Shown piece by piece: positions 1-9,060 of a stretch of 64,000 nucleotides of DNA. The stretch is from Parus major (taxonomy: Eukaryota > Chordata > Aves > Passeriformes > Paridae). Location: contig NC_031771.1 in the NCBI RefSeq assembly GCF_001522545.3, positions 1,105,473 to 1,169,472 of the forward strand. Direction: 5' to 3'. Numbering within the stretch: position 1 is the stretch's first letter; each line of letters starts with the position of its first letter. The position numbers and the translations under genes are program-made. The notes below the pieces were generated by a model, which saw only the letters and a program-made list of their open reading frames with translations, was not told where the DNA came from and did no database searches.

Positions 1-617
1 CTCGGGGCCGCGGGCCGCCTTCTTCACCTCCACGAAGGCGCTGCGCTTGGCCTCGCCGGTCTCCGGGCTGGGAGGCGCAAAGAGGCGTCCGCCCTCCTCG
101 AGCCCGCAATAGGAGCCGGCGGCCCGGTACTGCTGCTGCGGGGCGCAGCCCGGCTCCTCCTTGGGCGCCGCCGGCAGCCCCGGCCGCTCCGCCGGGAAGC
201 GGCTCCGCGCCGCGCCGGGGCCGCGCTCTTCCTCCTCGGGGAAGCGCCTCTTCGCCTTCCCGGCCGCCGCCTCAGGGCCGCCCTCGGGGGGCGCCGGCCG
301 CCCCGGGGACCCGGCGCGCCCACCGCGGGAGTTCTCCAGCTCCCGCGCCAGGTTGTGGAAGTCCGTGGAGGGCTTGGTGCTGGCGGCGGGGCCGCCGTCG
401 GGCCCGGGGAAGGGGTGGTGCGGCGGCCCGCCGGGCTTCCCGAACTTGCCGGGCTCCTGCTCCTTGCCGGAGCCGTCCTTGACGCCGGCGGCCTCGGCGG
501 CTGGGCCGGTGTCGGGGCCGTGAAGCCTCTTGGGGCAGCGGAACCGGAGGTGTGCGGCGAAGGGCAGTTCGAACTGGAAGCGCTGGCTGCACTCAGGGCA
601 GGCGAAGGGCGGCGAGC
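1..617 (-). CDS. PRDM8: PRDM8 third coding exon, 5' part (residues 151-356, runs off the window)
   Basis: The acceptor gccgcag|GC has the exon starting at 617. The exon encodes the first zinc finger (CPEC near residue 157, then H173 and C178, a C2HC arrangement) followed by a long Pro/Gly/Ala/Glu-rich region. It stays open to the last base of the window on a codon boundary. GC content is very high, and several spurious open frames overlap it on both strands; only this frame carries the conserved PRDM8 blocks (for example TDFHNLARELENSRGG and SAFVEVKKAAR near the edge). The remainder of this large terminal exon is outside the window. Confidence 0.95.
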
Positions 618-1502
618 CTGCGGCGGGCGGGCACGACAGAGAGAGGGAGAGAGAGGGAGAGAGAGGGAGAGAGAGGGGAAGAGAAGGAGACAGAGAGAGG
701 GAGAGAGCACCGTCAGCCGGGCCCGCCGACGGGACATCCGCTGAGAGTTTGGGGATCGGGAGCAGGGGAAGCCGATTCCCCCCCGGCGGTGGGGATCCCC
801 CTCCTTCCTCCCGCCCGGGACGGCGGCGGCCGCGCGGGGCACCCACCGTTGGTGCGGGCGGGGGCCCGGGCCGGGCCGAGCAGCAGCAGCTCGGTGAGCT
901 CCTTCCCGTACCACACCAGCAGCTCCTCGTCCTTGGCGATGCGGCGTAGGGAGCGATAAAAGAGCTGGCCGCTCTTGATGTAGGCCTCCAGGTTCTGCTC
1001 CTCCCGCTCCCGCGCCGACTGCACCAGCCGCAGCCACATCAGCCCCTCCGACGAGCCGTTGGCCGCCGACGTGTCCACCTGAAACCCCGCGTTAATCCAC
1101 CGGACCGAAAGACCGACCGACCGACCGACCGACCGACCGACAGGGAGGGACCAGCCAACAGCAGGAGCTGCCCTCGGGGACAGCCGCCCGGCTCCCCGGG
1201 CCGGCCTGCGCTCCGCGGTGGGGACGCGTTCGGGCACCGGCCGACGTGGTGAGCGGCTGGGCCCCGGGACGAGCGGCTCTTACCCGGAATATGTAGGGGA
1301 CGGTGCGCTTGTCGGTGGACTTGAGAGCGATAAAGGCGATGCTGTCATACAGGGATGTGTGGCTCAGGACGCAGGGGCCGAAAATGGCATTTTCCGGGAT
1401 GTCGCAGGTGGTGTAAACGCTGGTAAAAATGTCAGTCAAGCACTGCTGGACAGTCTTGGCATCCCCGTCCCATATTCCCCGCTGGACGCCGGCGTCTTCC
1501 AT
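1..1502 (-). CDS. PRDM8: PRDM8, 5' coding part (residues 1-356), truncated by the window edge
   Basis: PRDM8 is a nuclear PR-domain zinc-finger protein. In mouse it acts as a transcriptional repressor with the bHLH factor BHLHE22 in neural circuit formation, and histone H3K9 methyltransferase activity has been reported. Three minus-strand exons join in frame: 1502-1284 (residues 1-73), 1078-847 (74-150 plus one base) and 617-1 (151-356). The translation begins MEDAGVQRGIWDG and contains TSVYTTCDIPENAIFGPCVL, LMWLRLVQSA and DEELLVWYGKELTELLLL, a whole PR/SET-like domain at about residues 16-140. A C2HC-type finger follows (Cys157, Cys160, His173, Cys178). The remaining residues are Pro/Gly/Ala-rich with conserved islands such as KPSTDFHNLAREL and GRLFAPPSPETGEAKRSAF. 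Human PRDM8 is about 689 residues, so roughly the last half, including the two C-terminal fingers, is missing. The introns are only 205 and 229 bp. No frameshift or stop is seen. The neighbour ANTXR2 supports the identity. Confidence 0.97.
637..707 (+). repeat. Purine microsatellite (GAGAGG)n in PRDM8 intron
   Basis: About 70 bases of imperfect GAGAGG/GAGAGA units. On the PRDM8 strand this is an extended CT-rich tract ending about 20 bases before the acceptor of the third coding exon, so it forms or extends the polypyrimidine tract of that 229-bp intron. Confidence 0.9.
847..1078 (-). CDS. PRDM8: PRDM8 second coding exon (residues 74-151)
   Basis: The acceptor is tttcag|GTG with the exon starting at 1078; the donor G|GTGGGT follows position 847. 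The exon encodes VDTSAANGSSEGLMWLRLVQ through LVWYGKELTELLLL, the C-terminal half of the PR domain. It then gives a short GC-driven linker (GPARAPARTN) and the first base of a split glycine codon. The PR domain core is highly conserved with mammals while the linker just after it is not, as expected for this family. Confidence 0.96.
1111..1141 (+). repeat. (GACC)n tetranucleotide microsatellite in PRDM8 intron
   Basis: Almost eight perfect GACC units. It lies in the 205-bp intron between the first and second PRDM8 coding exons, about 30 bases upstream of the acceptor when read on the gene strand. Confidence 0.95.
1284..1502 (-). CDS. PRDM8: PRDM8 first coding exon (residues 1-73)
   Basis: The start codon is at 1502-1500, two bases after a 3' splice site on the minus strand (pyrimidine-rich tract then cag|gg, exon start at 1504). 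This means at least one non-coding 5' exon lies upstream. The frame stays open upstream to about 1592, but the acceptor and the family-typical start MEDAGVQRGIWDGDAK make the ATG at 1502 the clear choice. The exon covers the N-terminal half of the PR domain and ends with VPYIFR, followed by donor GTAAGAG at 1283. Phase 0. Confidence 0.96.
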
Positions 1503-1504
1503 CC

Positions 1505-1940
1505 CTGCGAGAGGAGAGGGAGGCAGAGAGGGGCAGTTACCGCAGCGGGTCCCGCTCAGCAGTACACCTGGATGCCCCAGAAAACGAAACAAAATCGACT
1601 TGAATTATTAAATAAACCATTGAGGGAAAAAAACCCCCAACCAAACAAACAAAAAAAATCCCGACAACTCTAAAAATTATTTTAAAAAATTAAAAATAAA
1701 ATTAGAAAAAAAAAAAAAAAAAGGAGAAAAAATACAGGCGAGCAGTTTCTCCGGTATGAAAAAATTTAAATCAGGCTAGGAGCTGTGAGCAGAGGCGAGG
1801 TGCGGGGACTCTGCCATGCTGATTTATTTTTTTAGATATCGAGGCGGAGCTGACTCTGGGCAGGGATCCGGGAATCCCACCGTCCACGTCCTGTCCCGAG
1901 CAGGCGCCGGGTCTCCCTCCGGCTACCTCCAGAGCCGGGC
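1505..1940. other. PRDM8 upstream intron, A/T-rich part
   Basis: Non-coding sequence immediately upstream of the first PRDM8 coding exon. It carries the pyrimidine tract and a plausible branch site (gcggtaac on the minus strand) for that exon. It also has A-rich stretches including a run of A at about 1707-1722. No coding signal. Confidence 0.6.
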
Positions 1941-3720
1941 CGGGCTGCGGGCTATGCCGGGGGAGCGGGTGGGTTCCAGTGGCTTGTCATTGTCGCCGAT
2001 TGCGTGTCAGCTCACCTCCCGCTCCGCGCGACAAGGGGAACGTATGGCTGCTCATTATCATAATCCAGCACTTTCCCTCCGAGACTTTAATTAAAAGCAG
2101 CAAGCAGAGGTAATTATTTTTACCTCGACACGCTTATTTATGGAGCAGGGTGAGCCCCGGCTGCCGCGCGTTACGAGGGGAGGGATGCGGGCGGCGGGCA
2201 GCTGGCGGGGTGCGGGCAGCGGGTAGGGTGCGGGGCCGGCGGCGCCGAGGCCGGGGAGGGAGCACCGAGCCCGGCTGCGGTGCCCTCGCTCTTCCCGACC
2301 AGATTAGCGCACGGCTGCCTCCCCCCGCCCCATCTGCCATCGAAATCCGTCATTTGGGGCTGGCTCGGGAAAAGACCGGTGCTCCTCCCGGTGCGCCTGC
2401 TGACGGCTGCCGCCGCTCGCACCGGCCACGGTTCCTCCGAGCCGCCGCTCCCCTCCGATTTCGGGATACGGACGGGTCCCCGTACCGCCGGGAACTTCAC
2501 CCCCCCCCCGGAGCGGCGGCCGGGGTCCCGGCCCCTCCCCGGGAACAGAGGCCGGGGGAAAGACGCTCCGGCCGCCTCCCCGGCGCCCTCCCCGTTCCGC
2601 CGCTCCCCGACGCATCCCTTCCCCGAAGGTCTGATTTCGCCAAACGAAACCGCCGGCAGCGAGCGGCCCCCGCCGAACTTTCCCCCCGGCGGCGGCGGGC
2701 CCCGTACGGCTCCCCACGGCGCCGCATCCCCCCGGCTCCCCGAGCCGCCCCCGGCCCCGCGGCGCCGCCTCCCCCCCGCCGCCCTTTGTCCGGGCCGGGC
2801 GGCGCCGGGGCCGCTCCCGAGGCTCCCCCGCCGGTGCCCGCAGCCCGGGCAGGGCCGCCGGCAGCGCGGCCATCCCCGGCATTGTTCCCGCTCGGGGGCG
2901 GCGGGGGCCGGCGGGGCCCCTCCGCCGGTACTCACCAGGGACGGTGGGGATAATCCTCGCCCCGACAGTGGCACAAAGGCGGCTCCGGGCTGGCTGCCTC
3001 GGGCTCTCAGCGCCGCTCCATGACGGGCCGGGCCGTGCGGGCGGCGGAGCGGGAGGCGCGCGGTGCAGACGGACCCGGTGCAGTGAGGGGCTGGCACGCA
3101 GACACACACTTTTTGTTTGCTGCACATAATCTGCCCAATGACGCGTGACAGCCCACGTCCCTCCCGTTAACCCCTTCGGGGCTGCCCGCTCGCCGCCCGC
3201 CCGCCCGCCCCTCACCTGGACCCGCCGCCACCGAGCGAAAACGGGGAAGGGGGTGGGAAGCGCGTTTTCCCCACGGACCTTCTGCCGGGGCAGCGGGCGT
3301 CTTTGGGGCCGCGGCTCCGCTTCGGCCCAGCGGGGGTGCGGGGCGGGGAGCGGGGGTGCCCGACGGCCGCTCCGCCCGGCGCAGCGATCCCGGCGGAGGC
3401 TGCCCGCCCTATCCCCGCACCTGCCAGGTAGGGGTAATCGAACACGCGGGAAAAAAAACCTCCTCGGCGGGACGGAGCCGAGCGGGGCTGCCCGTGCCCG
3501 GCTCCCCGGAGCGGCCCTCCGGCGCCCGGCGAAGGCCCGGCGTGCGGAGAAGCGGCACCGGGCAGCCCCCGCTCCCCGCCGGAGCAGGGTGGCCGCAGCA
3601 GCGGGGCAGGGGCAGCCCCGGCCGGAGCCCCCTGCCCATTCCCAGCCTCCCGCTGCACACGCGGGGCGCCCGCATTCACCGACACGCGCCCAGCTTCAGG
3701 GAACAGACACACGCGCAGAT
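1941..3720. promoter_or_regulatory. CpG island at the PRDM8 5' end, with candidate non-coding exon donors
   Basis: Very GC- and CpG-rich sequence whose open frames on all strands are composition artefacts (Pro/Arg/Ala/Gly only). The first coding exon of PRDM8 starts with an acceptor, so 5' untranslated exons should lie here or further upstream. Two strong minus-strand donors are visible: CTG|GTGAGTA (exon end at 2936) and TCCAG|GTGAGGGG (exon end at 3216). Either could end a first exon transcribed leftward. I cannot choose between them or fix a transcription start. Confidence 0.6.
2051..2141. promoter_or_regulatory. TAAT-rich patch inside the PRDM8 CpG island
   Basis: An A/T-rich block in otherwise GC-rich DNA with several homeodomain cores: cattatcataatcc (including TAATCC at 2061-2066), tttaattaaaa and ggtaattattttta. 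It resembles a transcription-factor binding block close to the PRDM8 promoter. Function is inferred only. Confidence 0.35.
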
Positions 3721-4420
3721 GCTCTGTGCCGAAATAAGGGGTTTAGAGCGTGGAAAAGCGTTTACCGGTCCCTCCCTGATCGTCGTCATTTCAGATACAA
3801 AACAGATTAAAAAAAAAAAAAAAATTAAAAATAGAATTTGAAATCCCTTAAACTCAAAAAAAGGAGAGACAAAGCGTTTTCCAGGGGCGAACGGAGCGGG
3901 GTTTGCAGATAGTGGGCTGATGTTTGCCTTTCAAATTCACTTATCCTCCACATAATTACGATTTTCCTTGCATCAGGATTAAAGGCTGCATATAATATGC
4001 TTTCAACATTTATCTTATTAATTCGACAAAACGTAGTGTCTCCTAAAACGGAGATTCTCATAACATTAAAAATATGGGAGTCTATAAAAATTTGGATGTC
4101 AATTCCTGCTTCAAATGTGGTGGGGTTTTTTTTCCTATTCCTGTTTCTTTATCCTTTTTTTCCTTTATTTTTTTTTCTTTATTTTCCCCAGTGCTGCAGC
4201 TCTCGCTGTAAGATATAAATTGTCCGAATGGCTGTCAGTAGTGGGGGGAAAGAAAACCTACGCGCTAATTTTATTTGCGAGAATTTTAAGGGACACCACA
4301 GCACATATACGATCTCGAAATCGCTTCGGCATGATCTAAGCTATCAAAATTCCCTGGGACTGGAAAGGACCGCGGCGGAATTTCTGAGCTTTCATCCAGC
4401 CTCTGATGCCCCTTTAAAAG
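3721..4420. other. A/T-rich non-coding stretch between CpG islands
   Basis: Low-GC sequence with an A run at 3810-3824 and T-rich runs near 4125-4190. There is no coding signal and no recognisable repeat family. It may be intron or upstream regulatory DNA of PRDM8. Confidence 0.5.
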
Positions 4421-5060
4421 TGGATCCCGGGGAACAGCGTCCTTCGACCCGCAGAATGGCACCGGGACGGACACGGGCTCTTTCCCTTGGAGTTTGTGCT
4501 GGGGGTTACCCCCGCCGGCAGCGCCCACCGCAAGCCCCGCAGAGCCCGGTGGCGGCGGCGCTGTCCCGGCCTCGTGGAAATGCCTCGCCGGGATTTTTGG
4601 GGGACACAGGGCAGGTGCGTCGGGCCCGATCCGGCCCCCGCCGCGCTGCCGGCGAGCGCGGTGTCACCCTACGGCTCCGTGCGATCGCCGCCCGCTCCTA
4701 TCTCTGTACATCCATATATTTCTATTCGGTTATTTTTCCAGAAAATCTCTTGCGGAGAGCCAGGGGCACTCCGGGCTGCGGAGTTCCGGCCGTTTTCCCA
4801 GGGAGCCGCGCAGCCAGCAAACCCCCGCCACTCCCCGCCCTCCAAAAGTACAGCCCCTGCTCTGCTGAGCCCCTCTGGACGGCACCAGCGCGGCACAAGA
4901 AACTCCCGGGCAAGGGGAAGCCCCGGGAGCAGCGGACAAACCCGGGACCTGAACTCAGAAGGGGCTGGGCTGGCCAGCCGAGTTCCCACAGAAGCCAGCC
5001 CTGACGGGCATCGAGGCCCGGGGGGACGGCCCAGGATCCGCGGCTCCCTGGCCGGGACGC
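4421..5060. promoter_or_regulatory. Second CpG-rich block upstream of PRDM8
   Basis: GC-rich and CpG-rich sequence with overlapping composition-driven open frames and no conserved protein pattern. It is a candidate alternative promoter or upstream exon region for PRDM8. Confidence 0.45.
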
Positions 5061-7186
5061 GGTGGGAATTCAGGCGGCTGCAGGGGCCGAAGGGCTGGCA
5101 AAGTGGGGATGACTGGATGCTTGGACACGGTTATCACTAACCACCGTCTTCTGCCCTCAATGAGTTATCGTGGGGATGGCTGCAAGGGACACAGCAGCAG
5201 CTCCCAGGAGTGCCAGTCTCCTCTTGCCTCGCTGACCTTCATGCGGGAAGAGGAGAGGGACCAGGAACGGCTGCTCAACCTGTACTCAGAAACAATCCTG
5301 CACCCTTTGGGAAACACTGCCTGAGTCGTGTCATGCACCAGGCCTACGGGAGTGTGGTTACTCCTATGAGGAGACATACACACAGCTCAGAGTCAGGTCC
5401 CAGGTGACTGCCATAAAGCCACTCCTAAAATAAAATCACCCAGGGACCACAAGAATTCCAAGAAGCACCTGAGCACAGCCACACCCACCCCTGTGGGCCA
5501 GGGCACCATGGGGAAGGGGCACTAAGGGATGCCCAAAACTGCCTTGCTACCCCTCTCTGCCTGCTGCTGCCAGGGGCAGGGCCAGCTGTGGTCCCCGGGA
5601 GGTGCACACCAGGTGGAGTGGAAAATCCACTCAAAACGAAATGCGGAGCCACAAGCTTTCCCGGTGCCTGGAGAAATGCAGCCAGAATGGTTCCCTTCCC
5701 TGGAGACAGACAGGCCTCTGTAGTGGAAATAAACTGGGGCCTCAGCTGAACCACTGAAACCACCCTTTCTGCTTGTCACCAGCCTCGTGGATGGCGCCTT
5801 TCCTGGGGAAGCCCTGTGCTGGGGTGCCAGAGACATCCCATCACACTACAGAGACGGAGGAGCGGTGCCTCTCCCGCTGCTGCTTCTGCCGAGCAGCACA
5901 GGAAATGCCCTGGAAATCCTCAGACCCACAACCAGATGAATGTTTGCCTACCTCCAGGTCCTTACCAGGGCTGAGGCACACCAGCAATGTTCTGTCTTGT
6001 TTCCAGCTCCCAAACACACCTGGGGTGCCTGTCCCTCCCTATTCCCTCTGACCCTTCAGCCCCCCCATCACCAGTGCTGGACTCCTGGGTCAGGTCACCA
6101 CCATGCCAGAACACAACAAATTCCTTAAAAGGGACAGATACCAGCTTCAGCTGTGATTCATTCCAAGCAGCAAATGCTCCTGCTCCCCAGGAACCCAACA
6201 CAGCTTCCCTACCTGCTTTCTTAGCACAGGCACCTTGGCTCTTTCTTCATCCCTCACGGTGCCCGAACTTCCCCTCTACTTTCTTCTGAGCAAACGCAGA
6301 GTCTGGTTAAAAATATTAATTTGTGCATTCACTAAAGGGTCGCAGAAATTTTTCTACTACTGACCAAACCCGAGAGCACCAAACATAATACAGGTGACTG
6401 GTTAAACGGTTCACATATAGCCCACTATCACTGCTGACTTTCCATCCCAAAATTATTTTTCCCAGGCTTTCTGCTTCTCCTCCTTACTTGGCCTGACAGC
6501 AGCATCAAGGTTTAAAACCTGGAAAGCTTTCACCTAGCTTCACCTTCCTTCAAACACTAAACAGCCTGTCAGAAGACAGGATTGGCTACAAATGACAGAA
6601 AAGGGAGAGAAATGGAAGAAGGGGAATCCCTGCAGGACTGAAGTCTGCCTCTGCCTCCTGTACACCCTCGGGCCTTTCTGTGCCTGTGACACCCCTGCAT
6701 GTCCCGGTGTAAGGGCCAGCAGAAGCCACGCTGCAGCTGCAGGACAGCACAGAGGACGGGCCCCGGAGGGACGGTCCCTCAGGCCTCGGCCCAGCGCTGC
6801 CCGGCCTGGGGTGCGTGGGGTTGGGCAGTGCTGGGCTCCATCTCCTCGGGAGACCTGAGCTCAGAGTGGTGGGTCGGGCGTCTCTTTGGTGGCCACACGA
6901 CCTCTCCGCTGCTGTGTCCATGAGGACATCACTCACAGCTCCCCACCGGACCCTGGGTGGCCGCTGGGTTACGCACGGTCAAGCTTTGGCAGGAGCCGAG
7001 TGCCCAGCATATTCCCTGTCAGGTGGATAATCCTCATGCAGGGATGGCCTCTCCCTTCCCGGTGCTGCCTGGGGGCTCTGAAGGCCTTGGCTTCTCCAGC
7101 GAGTGACAGTCCCTAAAGTTAGCCAAGGTTGCTAAACCCTGATGCCGAGGGGGGTGGGGAGAGCAGTGAAAGGACAGACAGACGGG
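5061..7186. other. Intergenic, nothing recognised
   Basis: Unique-looking sequence of moderate GC. Short open frames occur on both strands but none has a recognisable domain, and none is flanked by convincing splice sites. No repeat family recognised. Confidence 0.5.
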
Positions 7187-7286
7187 NNNNNNNNNNNNNN
7201 NNNNNNNNNNNNNNNNNNNNNNNNNNNNNNNNNNNNNNNNNNNNNNNNNNNNNNNNNNNNNNNNNNNNNNNNNNNNNNNNNNNNNN
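7187..7286. other. Assembly gap of exactly 100 N
   Basis: A run of 100 N, the conventional size for a gap of unknown length. The left flank ends gacagacagacggg and the right flank starts with a G run, so a G-rich or tandem-repeat sequence probably broke the assembly. Confidence 0.99.
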
Positions 7287-7734
7287 GGGGGGGGAGGGAA
7301 AAAAATAAAGATGCAGAGGATTTTAGCTCCAGCTCTGCTGCAGCAACTTGACGTGGGGTGTGTGAAGGAGCTTGAAACTTAAAAAGATTTATTTTCTCTA
7401 GTCATAAATCTCATCCCGTTGTTCCTCTGACCAACCAAGCATGATAAAGTCCTTTTCCATAAAGTATTCAGTATTAAAGCCACAAAGCTCACCCAATCAG
7501 TAGCCATCTGCTTCTCCCATAACTGCTGCTCCAGAAGCAGGGAAAAGCAGCCAGAAGAGAAAGGGCACCACTGTTACGGCTCTGGGACAAATGAGGAGGC
7601 ACTGAATAGCAGCCGAAACCTTTGGTTTGCCTTGTATATCTGTATCTATAGAGACAGAGGAAGAAAGGAAGCATTATATTGATACAACAATTGTAAAACA
7701 AAAAAAGGAAGAGGCATCTAAAGGGCAATACAGC
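7287..7734. other. Intergenic, nothing recognised
   Basis: A/T-moderate sequence to the right of the gap, beginning with a G run and purine-rich DNA. No gene or repeat family recognised. Confidence 0.5.
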
Positions 7735-9060
7735 GGGCATCAGAGGGCCCCGCGGGGAGGGATGCTCGCAGATTCATACAGACCTTTAATTGCTTTGCAA
7801 TTGAAAGATAAAGAGGCCGAGCAAAAAAAAAAAAAAAATCCGGAGAGAGCGGCAAAGCGACCCGCGTTACACGGTGCATCGGCGCCTGTGCTCCCGCAGC
7901 CAGCAAGCCGGAGCACTGCTGAGTGGGGTACGGTATTCCCGGGATACCGGGATACGGACCCCCCATTATGCATCTCGGCCCGGCCACGCCGCACTGAACT
8001 TGGCTTCCAGCCGGCTGGGAGGGAGGGGACGAGCCTCAGGCGCCCCCGCGGAGCTCCCTGTGATGTAGGATACGTCCCGCAGCCGCCCGGCCTTCCAGGC
8101 TGCCCCCCTGGAGGGTGTTTGAGAGGACCCCTCCTCGCCGCACCGCCGGCCGCGCCGCTCCGGGGCGCACAGAAAAAGCCGGCGACGATGTCACCCCAAA
8201 AAAGACGCGGGGAGGCGGGAGGGTGGCGGACCGGAGAGGGGGTGCAGGAGCCTGGGGGGCTTTAGGAGCACCGGGCGGGCAGCGCCCACCCGAGAGCGGC
8301 CCCCGCCCCTTCCTGCGGCGCCGCCCGCCCGGCGAACAGCGGGTCAATGACCGAGTTAGGTCGTGAACCGATTGACGTCCCCTGAGAGCCGGCAGCTCCA
8401 CCCGGGACCCCTCTGCACGCTCTGGGGAGTGGACATCGCCCCCAGCCCGCGGGGACACGGGCAGGGACCCACGGACACGGGCCGGGATTAGCGGCGGCGG
8501 GCCGGGATTAGCGGCCGCCCGCTCTGCTGCCGCTCTCCGGGATTAGGCCGGGATTAGGAGGCGGCCCCGTCCCCGCTCCCGCTCCGGGCGGGGTGAGGGG
8601 GAGTCCCGGAAAGCCGGAGGGGTTCGGGGCTCCCGGGGCGCCCGTCTCCCCCCTGGCCCCACGCTGTGCCCGGCGAATGCGGCTTCCCTCCGATGGAGGG
8701 CAGGAGAGGAAAGACGAAGTCCGGGATGCTGCCGGCGGCGAGATGCAGGTGCCAGGCACCTGCCCGCAGCCATCTCGGCTCCTGGGGGGCACTGAGCCCC
8801 CTGCTCGGTTCCCCGGCTTGGGACCCGCCGGGAGGCTGGAAGGCCCAGCGAGAGCCGGGGCTGGAAGCACAGGGGACCTAACAACAACAAAAAAAAGGTG
8901 GTGGGTTTTCCTTTTAAAATTCCTTACCACATGAGTGAAAGCAGCACAAATAGGATTTACGCACCGATAAAAGCAGGGTCGGGGGCCGGGAGACGCGGAC
9001 GTGCTTCCCTCCCCCCCGCAGGTTTCATTTCTCTCGCAGAGCACGAGTGGAACCAAGCAC
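7735..9060. promoter_or_regulatory. CpG island in the PRDM8-ANTXR2 interval
   Basis: About 1.3 kb of CpG-rich DNA, GC-densest from about 8.0 to 8.9 kb. The open frames on both strands are composition artefacts. A good minus-strand donor, GTG|GTAAGGA, would end an exon at 8928. If transcription starts here leftward, this could be a distal non-coding first exon of PRDM8. A separate non-coding RNA or a developmental CpG island without a transcript is equally possible. Confidence 0.5.
8481..8557 (+). promoter_or_regulatory. Four-copy CCGGGATTAG array (OTX/PITX-type homeodomain sites)
   Basis: The decamer ccgggattag occurs at 8482, 8502, 8537 and 8548. Its reverse complement contains TAATCC, the binding core of K50 homeodomain proteins (OTX, PITX, GSC, CRX). 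The copies share flanking GC sequence, so they may have arisen by local duplication. Binding in vivo is inference. Confidence 0.5.

Noticed and set aside
24..1037. A 337-codon minus-strand open frame across the PRDM8 exons
   Set aside because: It is in a different frame from the conserved PRDM8 blocks, is dominated by Arg/Pro/Ala/Ser and runs through introns; it results from high GC content.
2150..3810. Several overlapping frames of 150-320 codons on both strands
   Set aside because: CpG-island composition artefacts. They are low-complexity Pro/Arg/Ala/Gly, with no domain and no splice logic.
7627..8265. A 212-codon plus-strand frame
   Set aside because: It enters a CpG island and has no conserved motif; the N-terminal half is Lys/Glu-rich low complexity from A-rich DNA.
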